Counted from the first letter of the stretch, positions 10,434-21,260 are shown. The stretch is 64,000 bases of DNA from Acorus gramineus (GCA_030737835.1 JAUJYN010000012.1:836688-900687); one strand, 5' to 3'. Made by a program: numbers and translations. Notes: generated by a model not told the origin, from the letters alone.

Positions 10434-11834
10434 TGAATTCTGTCATACTGAAGGCATGGTCACAGCCAACATTGCTCGCGGCGCTTAATTTGGTCTTTAG
10501 AGCACACAAAGCATGTGAATCTGCGTTTCTATGATTCATGTTTTGTGTTTCTGCTTAATTAGTTGCAACAAAAACTCAAGAGAATTCATGCAACAGTAAT
10601 GGAAAGATTGAGAAGCTGATTTGTGTTAGTAATTTTTTTTAGAGGAATAAAGAAACATGAGAATGAGTAGAAATGATGAATATACTTCTAGTATATCAAA
10701 ATAATCAAAATTACTAACAATTTTATGACTCAAGCTAATGTAGACCAATCACAAAAGTGATAGCACCCCTACAAAAAAAATAATAACATTACATGTATAC
10801 TTGTGATTGGTCTGAATCATCAAATTTATTAAATTTATTGTCACTAAATCAATATTTTTAAAAGAAGGACTGGAAAATTAGGCCGTTGAGTAGCAACTTC
10901 TTCACATTAAGTGAAGGTTTAGATTACAAGTTTGGCTTTTAAGGCGGTATTAATCTAAATAATTAAAATCACAATGGTTGTTACAAAGAATATTATTTGG
11001 CGGCAATTAGATGGTTTAGATTTAATTTGGTTGTTCGCATTGGAACTTAAGTTTAGTCTCGCCACTAAAACCCCCATATGAACATGCACAAAAATCAAGT
11101 TAGGTTGGGTTGGATTCCTCCTATCTAGATTGCACTCCTATCGCTTCTTAGAGCTACAACTTAGATAGGTTAATTTTGGATTCAACCCAACCCAATCAAA
11201 CTCTCAAACCCAAGAGGTCAACCCTAAATTTTGGCTCTCTCTCTCTCTCTCTCTCTCTTCCCCTTTCTTTTTCTCTTTCTCATCTTTTTGGCTTTTCTTC
11301 ATGTCCTACCACTCAAATTTTTTTTTTAGTGAAGGGCTTAGCAATATGGGTAGTGGGGCTAGAGGCTCCCTTTGATATTTAGAACTTGTATACAAAATGT
11401 TCGATGAACGTCTAAAACAAAATTACATTTGTATTGTTAGGTATCTAGTAACAATTTCAATATTACTTCAACTCTAATCCGAGAGTGTCAGTGCAAAAGG
11501 AGATGTCATGTTTATGTATTCAAATGGGAACACTCAATGCCTGGCAGGCTGGCATAGAGGGAGTAAGATGACTGCAGTTTTTTTTAGTGGATAGATGATG
11601 CCAACCACACCATCATTAATTTAAAGTATTAAATGATGAAAATTGAAGAGCGACTAAACCAAAAAATCAATCTCTTGGTTATAAAATGCTAAAGAGCATG
11701 AAGTTCATTAAATGTTGTAATTGTTGCCTTGCTTATCATGAACCTTATTGTGATATATCATATCATATGTAGTTGATAAAAATGTTGAAGTGGGTTTCAT
11801 TTGGGTTTCTTTCATTTAGGGAATGGATAGTTTA
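10434..11834. other. Intergenic with a CT microsatellite
   Basis: The first ~100 bp is the duplicated promoter of the Cys-rich peptide gene. A (CT)n run lies at about 11237-11260. No other gene seen. Confidence 0.5.
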
Positions 11835-12165
11835 AGAATTTTAATTATCTATTAATTTCAAACAGACTGACGTTTTACGTAGGGATTAATAACGAAAATG
11901 ACGTTTAAAGTTGGGGATTTAAAATGCAATATGATGAAGAAGGGAGGGATCAATAATTAAATAACATAGTTTACAAGAACTTAAAAATAATCTTGAAGGG
12001 TAATTTAGAAATTTTAACTATTTGTTAACTCCAAACAAATGGACGTTTTGCGTAGTGACTAATAACAAAAAAGTGTTTAAAGTTGGAGACTTAAAATGCA
12101 ATTAGAAGAAGGGAGGGATCAATTACTAAATAGCATAGTTTACAGGGACTTAAAAATAAAAATCT
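11835..12165. repeat. Two tandem diverged copies of a ~170-bp unit
   Basis: Copy 1 starts at about 11839 and copy 2 at about 12012. Shared words in the same order are CGTTTT(A/G)CGTAG, TTTAAAGTTGG, ACTTAAAATGCAAT or ATTTAAAATGCAAT, AAGAAGGGAGGGATCAAT and CATAGTTTACA. The unit is non-coding. Confidence 0.75.
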
Positions 12166-12690
12166 CTAAATTTTTAGTTAAGATCATGTTAACAAATTGT
12201 AACATATAAATAGAGGAGTTACCAACATTATAAAACATATCTTATTTATCATTGTGTAACTCAAGGAATAATAATGGAATAAAAAAATTATTCTAGAAGA
12301 AGATGAGACTCTATTTATCTTCTTTCGAGAAAATGTTGATTTTCTTTTTCTCCGCTGTCACACGGGCTCATGTGAGTCAAGCAATTACAAAATATATCAC
12401 ATGGTGGCCTACCATTGGTCCTTACAGCTGATAAATAATACACACTCCTATGAAAAAAAAGTTTGAAATATCTCTATCCATTTTTACAATTCCAAGGAGA
12501 TTCCTAACAGCACCACACCAGTGTCTAAGTTCAAATGGATCTCTGAAGACTTCTTCATCTTCTTCGGAGTTACGCGTAACTAACTATCCGAAAGAGATAT
12601 GTCATGTCATTTATTGTGAAATTTTCAAGCTACACAAGTAAATTTGACATCTGCATCAAAACTCGTATCTGAATCTGTTGTTAAATATTT

Positions 12691-13186
12691 GGGAAAAATC
12701 CATATAACCCCCTGTAATCTTTCTGATATCCATATAATCCCCTGTAATCTCAATATATCCATATAACCCCTGTAAACACACCATAAATGCAAATAACCCC
12801 CCGCAGTTAAAAATTCTTTAATAGAGTTGGAATATTCCGGGCATATTCCGTTATCTAAACCATGGTTAACAAATGTATATTCTTTTAACCCCAAAAAATA
12901 GTCAATACTTCAAAAAAAACCCTCATATTTCTAATTTTACACTCTTTTAGGGGTTTTGTTTTTTAAGTATTGGCTGCTTTCACAGGATTAAAAGAATATA
13001 TATTTGTTAACCATGGTTTAGATAACGCAATATATCTAAAATATTCCAATTCTGTTAAAAAAAATTTAACTGCAGGGGGTTATTTGCATTTATGGTGTGT
13101 TTATAGGGGGTTATATGGATATATTGATATTATAGGGGGTTATATGGATATTAGGAAGATTTCATAGGGTTATATGGATTTTTCCC
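12691..13186. mobile_element. Palindromic Mutator-like MITE, copy A
   Basis: The element starts GGGAAAAATCCATATAAC and ends GTTATATGGATTTTTCCC. It is flanked by a perfect 9-bp duplication, TAAATATTT (12682-12690 and 13187-13195). Each arm carries several ATATAACCCCC-type motifs about 28 bp apart. The arms pair over almost the whole element around a short centre near 12900-12960, including the 'CAATACTT / AAGTATTG' pair. Nine-bp TSDs with long inverted repeats fit the Mutator superfamily. It has no coding capacity. Confidence 0.9.
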
Positions 13187-13316
13187 TAAATATTTATAAT
13201 ATATTTTATATGATTATAAACTAAAGACATCCATAGTTAAATATATAATGCCTGAATTATTCATTAAATACATACTCATTTCCAATATCATCAGTGACAT
13301 GCGCATTATTCGTGAT

Positions 13317-13628
13317 CAGTTAAGACACTTGTCATAGCAACCTTTGAGAGTGTCGAAGCCAATGTCAATGCAGGTTGCGAACTTGCGATGCACTGCAGGT
13401 TGCGAACTTGCGATGTGCAAAGCAAATATTTCCCGCCCGCTTCCGGCATTTCATCGTAAGACAAATGGTGTCCTTCGCCGTGCAAGCCGCCACGCATACA
13501 CCATAGGGCGTATCATCGGCCTTGACCCGACCCATCAATCCACCCAATAGGAGAATGGGGAAGAGAAGGAACACTGGGAGCGCAAACGGGATTGCCCATC
13601 GTGACGCGCTCATCGTTAGATCGGGCAT
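13317..13628 (-). pseudogene. Frameshifted paralogue of the secreted Cys-rich peptide
   Basis: The ATG at 13628 starts MPDLTMSASRW, then a hydrophobic signal peptide and the first five Cys with the same spacing as the intact gene (C-x3-C-x6-C-x4-C-x7-C). Then comes a near-perfect direct duplication of TGCAGGTTGCGAACTTGCGA with a 25-bp period, at about 13369-13393 and 13394-13418 on the + strand. Because 25 is not a multiple of 3, the frame shifts: translation from the ATG ends at a TGA at about 13365, while the family-like C-terminal block (DTLKGCYDKCLN) continues in another frame to a TGA at 13317-13319. The second half of the Cys pattern is lost. The promoter TATA box is intact, so a truncated product is conceivable. 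Confidence 0.75.
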
Positions 13629-13663
13629 CTTGAGTTATTGTGGTTTATGTGATGACATCAGCA

Positions 13664-13673
13664 GCTTTTATAG
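13664..13673 (-). promoter_or_regulatory. TATA box of the damaged Cys-rich paralogue
   Basis: CTATAAAAGC on the minus strand, about 36 bp upstream of the ATG, within the promoter block shared with the intact copy. Confidence 0.65.
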
Positions 13674-13674
13674 T

Positions 13675-14082
13675 GTTTGTTTTTGGATGATTTGTAGATG
13701 CATCACTCGCGCGTACTGAAGGTATGATCTCACATTGGGCAATGGGCATTGCTTGCGGGGCTTAATTTGGTCTGTAGCACACAAAGCACGCGCATTGAGA
13801 TATTCTATCATATTTGTCCTTTTTATTTTTTTTTAATATTTTTTAAAATTTAAATTTTTTTTTTTTTTAAATATAATATTGCATCTCAATATATACTTCA
13901 CTTACATAATAATATATACTTCAACAAAAATATGTATAATTTTGTTTAAAATAAAACTGGTGTGGACTGATGTTCAGAAGGGGTTGGATAGATCATTTTC
14001 ATTTTTCTTTAGATTAGTCAGGTCAATAATCTCAACCGAACCCGTTCAAAATTTCTTCTATGGGTCGGATCTATTGAATTCT
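13675..14082. other. Intergenic between divergent genes
   Basis: Shared promoter interval between the Cys-rich pseudogene (leftward) and the PPR gene (rightward). The first ~110 bp match the promoter of the intact Cys-rich gene; poly-T and AT-rich sequence follow. Confidence 0.5.
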
Positions 14083-14134
14083 TCTCTCTCTCTCTCTCAA
14101 TTCTTCTCTCTTTTGCGGCGAGAGAGAGAGAGAG
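14083..14134 (+). promoter_or_regulatory. Complementary (CT)n / (GA)n pair before the PPR start
   Basis: A (CT)8-like run at 14083-14098 and a (GA)7-like run at 14120-14134 can pair to form a stem of about 14-15 bp with a ~21-nt loop. The stem ends about 25 nt before the ATG at 14160. If transcribed it would form a strong leader hairpin. Confidence 0.5.
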
Positions 14135-14159
14135 GCAACGCTGCCGTGCTCACGATTGT

Positions 14160-16586
14160 ATGAGAATCTCGTCCAGTCCGAGTTTCATATTCCGACCGAG
14201 ATTCACCATCCCCTTCACATCCAGATCCAGATTCTCCTCCGCCGCCATCACCGCCGCCATCACCACCGAAGATGACCCCTCCTCCTTCTCCACCGCCCAT
14301 CCCGTGCTCCCCTCCGAGGTCCACCGCATCCTCCAATCCACCCCCCACATCGAACGCCACCTCGAAAACCTCGCCCCCCGCCTCTCCCCCCACGTCATCA
14401 CCTCCGTCCTCCTCGCCCGTCCCCCCCACCCTGAGTCCGTCCGCACGTCCTTCCTCTTCTACGCCTGGGCCTCCCGCCGCCGCTGCCTCCGCAGCATCGC
14501 ATCCCACAACGCCATGGTCTCCATCGTCGTCCGCGGCGGCTCGCGCGCCTTCGACTCCGCGTGGTGCGCGCTCGAGGAGACCCGCGCGCGCGGGATGCGC
14601 GTCAGCGCGCCGGCTTTCAACGTGCTCGTCTCGGCGCGCGCGAGGTCCGGGTCTGTGGAGGAGACGATTGGGTGGTTCTTGCGGATGGCGGAGTTGGGGA
14701 TCAGCCCCACCACGTTCGCCTACAACACGGTCCTCCACCTCCTCATCGAGAAACGGGCGGTTCCGATCGCGATTTCGGTCTTCGAGCGGATGATCGAGTC
14801 TTCCGATTGCCGGCCCCAAATCACCACTTTCAATATACTGATCGATGGGCTTTGTAAGGCTGAGCGTTTCGACTTGGCGGTTTCAATGTTCGATGAAATG
14901 TCGAAGTGGGGTTTGAAACCGAGAACGATCACTTATAATATGGTACTGCGTGGTCTCTGCCTTGCGAAGCAGATCGATAGCGCGCGTTCGTTGGTTCAGA
15001 TGATGATATCGAATGGTTGTGATCCTGATGACTATACTTGGCCCACTCTGCTCAGTGGGTATTGCTGGTCGGACCGGATTGATGAGGCTCTTGAGCTCCT
15101 GCGGTTGCTCAGACTGCAAAGGTTCGAGCTTGGGCCGTTTAACTATAGTTGTGTGATTGACTGGCTTTTCAAGAAAGGATGGTTCGATGAGGCTTTGATG
15201 TTGTACAAGGCGGTTTTGGAGATTGATAATGTCGTCCCCGACTGCGTTTTATACAATGTGGTGATCAAGTGGTTCTCCAAGGCGGGTCGGATGGTTGAGG
15301 CTTTTGGGTTCTTCAATGAAATGGTGGGTCGAGGTTTGGTTCCCGATGTCTTCTCGTACAATGCACTTATCGAGGGCCTCTGTCAAGTGGGTTCATTGGA
15401 GAATGCCTACAAAATCTTTAGAGAACTCCCTAAAAGAAGAATCGTTCCCGACCTTATGACATACACGATCTTGATTCATGGGTTTTGCACAGTTGGGCTG
15501 ATCGGCGGGGCTTTGGAGCTATTCGAGGAGCTTCAAAAGAGGGGTTACACTCCAAGTGTGGTGACTTACGGGACACTCATGGAGGGCCTTTGCAAGACGG
15601 GGAGGTCGGAGGATGCACGTTTTTTGTACCGGAAAATAGAGATGAAGGGGAACTCCCCGCCTCTATCCGTTGACAAACGTGTCAAGCTTTTATGTGACTT
15701 AGGCGAGTTTATCAAGGCGTATGAGCTTCTTAGAGATCTTGATAAGGGCAGAGGGGTTGCTCCGAATATCTCGCTTTACAATATCTTGATCGCTGGTCTT
15801 TGTTGGGAGAGAAAGTTCAGTGAGGCTTTAAAACTCTTTGACCAGCTCCAAATCAGGGGGCTCTCTCCGGATGCTGTGACTTATGGGACACTCATTGATG
15901 GACTTCAAGATGTTGGGAGGTTCGAGGATGCTCTTGGTGTTTTTGAACAGATGGTGAGGAATGGTTGTGCCCCTAACTTGCATCTTTACATCACTATCAT
16001 GAAAACTCTGTGTCGAATGCATAGGGTCTTGCAGGCTGTTGCTCTTTGGTTGGACTATATCTCCCAAAGGAGCGGTCTTTCTGATTGGGAGGATGAGACA
16101 ATTGCGTCTTTGAGGAGGGATTATGAAATGGGTTCCATCAAAGGTGTTGTCATGGGATTGCTCGATCTGGATCGTGAGAGGGGTAACGTTGATTGTCTTC
16201 CTTACATTATTTGGCTAATTGGATTTTGCCAGGTGGGGAGGAATGAAGAAGCATTGATGATATTTGATGTACTTACGATGCGTGGTATTGATGTTACCCC
16301 AGCTGGTTGTGTGTGGCTTGTTAAGAATCTTTGTCAAGAGGGAAAGTTGGACTCTGCTATGCATGTGATGCTCTTTGCTTTGAAGAAGTGTTTTGTGTTG
16401 GTGGAGAGTGTAGGGAACTTGTTGATTAATAGACTTTGTAAGAGAAACAGAAGACAAGAGGCGTTGTATCTTGTGCAGAAAATGAGTATATCAGGATATG
16501 ACATGGATAAATATCTTTCTGAATCTAACAAAGATCATCTATGTTGTGATGGGGCCTACCATTCTTTAGAGTACAAAGGAGGCTGA
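14160..16586 (+). CDS. P-class pentatricopeptide repeat protein, 808 aa
   Basis: Single-exon gene from the ATG at 14160 to the TGA at 16584-16586. The N-terminus (MRISSSPSFIFRPRFTIP...) is rich in Arg and Ser and lacks acidic residues in the first 50 positions, fitting a mitochondrial or plastid targeting peptide. From about residue 150 there is a run of about a dozen or more PPR units of ~35 residues, such as TFNILIDGLCKAERFDLAVS and the VFSYNALIEGLCQVGSLENA unit. No E, DYW or SMR domain follows, so it is P-class. Such proteins bind organellar RNA and act in its stability, splicing or translation; the target is not readable. The C-terminal third is paralogous to the truncated gene at 1-887. 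The first ~500 bp are strongly GC-rich and later sequence is not. Confidence 0.93.
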   Translation: MRISSSPSFIFRPRFTIPFTSRSRFSSAAITAAITTEDDPSSFSTAHPVLPSEVHRILQSTPHIERHLENLAPRLSPHVITSVLLARPPHPESVRTSFLFYAWASRRRCLRSIASHNAMVSIVVRGGSRAFDSAWCALEETRARGMRVSAPAFNVLVSARARSGSVEETIGWFLRMAELGISPTTFAYNTVLHLLIEKRAVPIAISVFERMIESSDCRPQITTFNILIDGLCKAERFDLAVSMFDEMSKWGLKPRTITYNMVLRGLCLAKQIDSARSLVQMMISNGCDPDDYTWPTLLSGYCWSDRIDEALELLRLLRLQRFELGPFNYSCVIDWLFKKGWFDEALMLYKAVLEIDNVVPDCVLYNVVIKWFSKAGRMVEAFGFFNEMVGRGLVPDVFSYNALIEGLCQVGSLENAYKIFRELPKRRIVPDLMTYTILIHGFCTVGLIGGALELFEELQKRGYTPSVVTYGTLMEGLCKTGRSEDARFLYRKIEMKGNSPPLSVDKRVKLLCDLGEFIKAYELLRDLDKGRGVAPNISLYNILIAGLCWERKFSEALKLFDQLQIRGLSPDAVTYGTLIDGLQDVGRFEDALGVFEQMVRNGCAPNLHLYITIMKTLCRMHRVLQAVALWLDYISQRSGLSDWEDETIASLRRDYEMGSIKGVVMGLLDLDRERGNVDCLPYIIWLIGFCQVGRNEEALMIFDVLTMRGIDVTPAGCVWLVKNLCQEGKLDSAMHVMLFALKKCFVLVESVGNLLINRLCKRNRRQEALYLVQKMSISGYDMDKYLSESNKDHLCCDGAYHSLEYKGG

Positions 16587-19100
16587 CCTACCTTGGCAAA
16601 ATGAACCATCCAAGCATTGGGTGGTTTTAGAGAAAGTCTATTAATTGCTTGAAGTCAAGCCTCATGCACAAGTCTGGCAACATTCTTCTTTAAAACACGC
16701 AAGAACCTAGGTCAGTTACATTTCATGTCAAATATATATATTCTTGGCTGAGTTCTACTCTGAGGAACAGTTGCTGAGGGCAGGCTTACCTATCATGTGA
16801 TGCTTGCGATGTTGGAAATGAATCATCCAACTTTCCTGTGATTCCAGGTTTCGGAGTGGATCTATTCAAGTGTTTGAAGTCAAAGCTTAAGCATGGGTCA
16901 AGCGACGTTCCTCAAAATAGCTGAGCAACCCAGGTTACGTTTCATATGAATCTGTGAGAGAGACTGGGATCTCGTTAACTTTTGGCTTGCTTTAACCCTT
17001 TTTTTTCAGAGGAAAGATAATTTTAGTGATTAAACAACATTGCAAGATATTAAATCCACTACAATATATAAAATAATCAAAATTAGCAATTGGACTTGAT
17101 TCGGAGCTTGATAATATTTTACTGATATTGTTTAGTTTCCAAACTCTCCGAATATGCTAAGCCAAGAGTAAGTTTGAATCTTCAAATGTGAATGCATTCT
17201 TTGTTATATCATGGGCTTGCTCAGGGGTTCTCATTGGATGAACATCGTCTCATAAATGATGGATAAGGCCGATTCCATGGTGTCTGACATTTTATAACAT
17301 GCTTCTTTCTGTATAAATGTATAATGGGTTGATCAAGGTAGTTACATACCAGGAATGTAGGATGTAAACATCATTTGTATTTTTCTAATATGTGGGAAAT
17401 TTTATGGTACCATGTTGAGGGATGGAAGTGCTTGTACAAGTCTTTCAGTAACTGGTGATATTTTAACTTTGATATGTTACTCCTGTTTTTCTTGTTCCTT
17501 CCTGTTGTGATTGTAATGAGACTACTTGGCTGAGATTTTATTTAATTCTGTTACAGATGAATGTGATAATGTGCACACATATGAACATAAGATCCGTAGT
17601 CTGTTATGTAGGTCATTAACTCAATCTGTGTTGAATGATTCAGTTGGGACTCTTAATTATCTTCTTCCTCAATTTTTTTCCATGATAATCACATTTTAAG
17701 TAATCTATCGTTGCCTTCACGTAACTGTTTTTTTTTCTTTCAATCATAATCTATATATAGTTGGTTGTGCTTGATGCATGCATGATTGTGTTTTAAATGC
17801 TTTCTCGTGTTCTTTCACTGATAGTTTCATAAACATCAATGTTTATTGTACAATTGCTCAATTGTCAGTAGCCCTATTGAAATTTTGGATCTACCACTCA
17901 ATTGGTTTAACTGCATCAGATGGTATCGCCATTCGCCAAGAACTCGCATACTGCCGAACTCGCTGAACTGTTTCAGATGGTCTAAATTTTGGCCTAATCC
18001 GCCAAAAGATCTGTGAGAGATGTTGATCCCAAGTTCGATAGACACAAACCAATCCCTCAATTAATCAAGGTGAGTCATCTCTACCTTGAACTGTTGAATG
18101 TACCATGGAAACTTTGACATCATATTTTCTTTCTTTTAAACACAATACTGAAGATGGTGGCATGAATGAATAGCATAACAGTTCATAGAGCCCAATAGCT
18201 TTAACCACCTGTTGAAAGTCTGGATTCTCTTGTGCCGACAACTAAAACCACTCTGGTCATTTTAGTTCTATTTAAAAATTTCATGGAAAGTGCCAAACCG
18301 TTTTATAATTAAAATGTGTAAACAATGTTAAAGTTTGTTTAAGAGAACTGTTTCTATATTGGAATTGACTGATAGTTCATGTTTCCTCAGGTGGCTTAAC
18401 TTGGAGAGGCTTGAACATGAAGAATTCACAATTGAAGCCCAGCAAACAATTTATTTATTTATTTTTGGGATGAAGGACCCTTACATATAGGTAAACCCAT
18501 GATTATTTGATTTGAAGACCTATGGGGTGCAAGCTCTAGCCATAGTGCTAAGCAACAACATTGCTTACATGCTGGTGATATTTGTTCCCCTGCTTATGAA
18601 CATGACGCAGATTTGTGATTTTTTATATATATATATTTTTTGAGAAAAGAATTTCTGAGGTTTACGACGGTTATAGGAATAGATAATTATATCAGTGGAA
18701 TAAGTGATTTTTTATTTGGTTGTGTTTTTAGTTATTCTTAGTTGAAAAATGTCAAAATAAAATTTTTGTTGTTGGGTAAGTCATGTATAATATGTGAATA
18801 AAGATTTATAAATGATGAAAAAATGGTTTGACCTATGAGTCTCATAATTTATTCGGTGATAATGGTTGATGTGACATTTATATCAGTGGAATGGAATGTC
18901 ACAATTCTAGGAGACTTAGAATACAAATACTAGGTTATTCTCATTTATTCTAGCATAGCTATACTTATTTATTCCTTCCAAACAAGCAACTTTTTCATAA
19001 TTCTTTCCTATTCACCCCTTATTCTCCTATCCAAACAGCCCAGTAAGAAAAATGTTATACTTGGTCCATTTTATAGTTTAAGATGCAAACAATGCATGTG
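16587..19100. other. Intergenic, 3' UTR of the PPR gene and AT-rich DNA
   Basis: The proximal part is probably 3' UTR or flanking sequence of the PPR gene. A possible MITE lies at about 18650-19045: the right end reads TATTCTCCTATCCAAACAGCCC, but I found no convincing left terminus or TSD. No gene recognised. Confidence 0.4.
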
Positions 19101-19109
19101 TTTTTATTT

Positions 19110-19561
19110 CGGAAAAAATTCAAATAACCCCCTGTAAACTGTTCAAAATTCATATCCCCTTGATTTTTTTTGAAGTTCATATAACCCCCTTCAAAATATC
19201 TACCTTGAGTTAAACTTTCATTGACAGATAATAAATATTAAGTAAATATTATGTTTGATTAATCCTAACCATAAACACTTACAAAAAAATCTCATACAAT
19301 ATGTTAAAAATGTAGAAAAACATTCTTTAAATGATGGTTTTATCCCTTTAAATATATTATAAAACTTTATCCGGAGTGGTTAAATCGTCATTTATTAAGG
19401 ATTTTTTTACATTTTTAACATGTTGTAAATGTTTTTTGGTATACTGTGTTTTTAACCAGGATTAATCAAACAGAATACTCAAGATATTTGAATTCATATA
19501 GGTGTATTTAGGGGGTCATATGGGTTTTTGGCAGTTTGTAGGGGGTTATATGGATTTTTCT
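19110..19561. mobile_element. Palindromic Mutator-like MITE, copy B
   Basis: Same family as copy A, with left arm CGGAAAAAATTCAAATAAC and right end GGGTTATATGGATTTTTC. A 9-bp TTTTTATTT flanks both sides, but the target is low complexity so the exact edges are uncertain by a base or two. It is the first member of a head-to-tail pair with copy C. Confidence 0.82.
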
Positions 19562-19580
19562 TTTTTATTTTTTATTTTTA

Positions 19581-20115
19581 GGGAAACATCCATATAACCC
19601 CCTATAAACTAATTTAAATCCATATAACCTCCTGACTTTTCTTAAAATTCATATAACCCTCTGAAAACATCTATTAAATTTAAATAACCCCCTGAATTAA
19701 ATTTACATTTAAAGATGATGAATATTTTGTAAATATTATGTTTAGTTAACTATGGTAAAAAAATACGGTATACCAAAAAAACCTACAATGTGTTAAAAAT
19801 AGAAAAAATCTTCTATAAATGATGATTTTACCCTTACAGATAGAGTTTTATAATATATCCAGAAAAGGTAAAATCGTTATTTTCATAGGACTTTTCACAT
19901 TTTTAATTCATTGTAGTAGTTTTTTAGTATATCATCTTCTCAATCATGGTTAATTAAATGAAATATGCTCAAAATATTCATCATCTATTAACAAAAAAAT
20001 TATTCAGGAGGTTTTGGATGTACTAGTTATTCTTAAGAGGTCATATAGATTTTAAGAAAAGTTGAAGGGTTATATGGATTTCAGTTGGATTTTATTTTAG
20101 GGGGTTATAAAAATC
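19581..20115. mobile_element. Palindromic Mutator-like MITE, copy C
   Basis: It starts GGGAAACATCCATATAAC directly next to copy B's right target duplication. Internal arms are well conserved (GATGATTTTACCC against its complement). The right terminus is degraded (GGGGTTATAAAAATC), so the right edge is approximate and the TSD is only partly recognisable. Confidence 0.75.
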
Positions 20116-20125
20116 ATATGAGATT

Positions 20126-20488
20126 ATGAGGTATGGCACCGCGAACCCTACTTAAACCAATGGTCCGGATTACATCAATCAAATGTAATTAACGATTACG
20201 ATCCGCTGATACAAAATGACATTAACACCATTTTCACGTATCAAGATTTTTCAAAAAGGTGAGGGGCATTTTGGTAATATGCGCCACTTGACTTCAGTTC
20301 AGTGTAAACTGTGGGCGACGTGTGGTTCAGCTTCAGACGGATCCCCCGCCAGTCTCTCATTGCGACTCAACCGTTGATGAACAATCCATCGATCAGACGG
20401 TGTACGATTGTCGAACGTCGCCCGATCGAACAAGCACGTTCTGGGAAGGAATGACGAATATGTGAGATACTCTGGGAATTACATAAAT
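20126..20488. other. Intergenic
   Basis: Sequence between two MITEs, with no gene seen. Confidence 0.45.
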
Positions 20489-21080
20489 GGGTTTTTTGGA
20501 TATATACCCCTAACAAAATTTAATTCTGTCAAAATACCCCCATAAAACCAGTAGTGCATAAATACCCCTGAAAACGTTTAACTTAGTGCAACCATGCCCC
20601 TAAGAGATAATATTCCCTCAGCTGTGGATAATTTTTTTGGTTTGGTGACCATTAGAGGGGGTAAATTGTGTAATATGTCTGAAAAAAATGTATTTTATCG
20701 AACGTCCCTCATAGATAATGTATTTGAAAATTAGATTGGAATAAGGTTTGAGGGTTGAACAAACAGAAAATAAAGGTTATGGTTTCTCTTTAAACAAGCA
20801 TGGAGGGTTTCAAAAATCATGAAAAATGAGCTTAGGGATTCTATTTTTGTTGGTAGGGTATAAGGGGAGGAAGGGTTTTCAAATAAATCATATGAAAGGT
20901 TTAAGGACATTTGAGTCTTTTTACATGTGGAGTACGGTTACATGGTTTTAAATGGCATCTATATAAAGGGTATGGTTACACTAAATCAAACATTTTCGGG
21001 GTATTTATACACACTAGTGGTTTTTAGCGGGGTATTTTGACAGATTGTAATTTTTTCAAGGGTATATTTGCAATAATCCC
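20489..21080. mobile_element. Second family of palindromic MITE, 9-bp TSD, just upstream of NEF1
   Basis: The arms are inverted repeats over at least 100 bp: the left arm contains TCTGTCAAAATACCCCC, then AAACCAGTAGTG, then TAAATACCCCTGAAAACG, and the reverse complement of the right arm gives TCTGTCAAAATACCCCG, AAACCACTAGTG and TAAATACCCCGAAAATG. Flanks are TACATAAAT (20480-20488) and TAAATAAAT (21081-21089), 8 of 9 identical. It begins GGG like the main family but the sequence is unrelated. It ends 180 bp before the NEF1 ATG, so it lies in or next to the NEF1 promoter. Confidence 0.78.
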
Positions 21081-21168
21081 TAAATAAATATCAAACACGG
21101 GGGTATTTTAGGAACTCTGGAAAGTCTCCCTCCGTAGACCGTCTTCTTCGTCTCCTCCCTCTCTTTCA

Positions 21169-21177
21169 AAACCCTAA
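21169..21177 (+). promoter_or_regulatory. Telo-box AAACCCTAA upstream of NEF1
   Basis: The exact AAACCCTAA motif lies 84 bp before the NEF1 start; an AAACCCTAG variant follows near 21234. Telo-boxes are common in promoters and leaders of plant growth-related genes. Activity here is inferred. Confidence 0.45.
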
Positions 21178-21198
21178 AACAACAAAAAAAAACACAAA

Positions 21199-21222
21199 AT
21201 GATGGATCTCCGCCATCACTAA
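21199..21222 (+). promoter_or_regulatory. Short upstream ORF in the NEF1 leader
   Basis: ATG ATG followed by five codons and TAA (MMDLRHH), ending 38 nt before the NEF1 ATG. It would reduce initiation at the main start if it lies in the transcript, which is likely given its position after the pyrimidine-rich promoter stretch. Confidence 0.5.
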
Positions 21223-21260
21223 CTCCACATAAAACCCTAGAAACTCTAACAAATCAAACG

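Noticed and set aside
12970..13167. 65-codon ORF between the Cys-rich genes
   Set aside because: It lies inside MITE copy A and is a translation of its inverted repeat; the other arm gives a similar ORF on the minus strand.
14097..14819. 240-codon minus-strand frame rich in Gly, Glu and Arg
   Set aside because: Antisense shadow of the GC-rich 5' end of the PPR gene.
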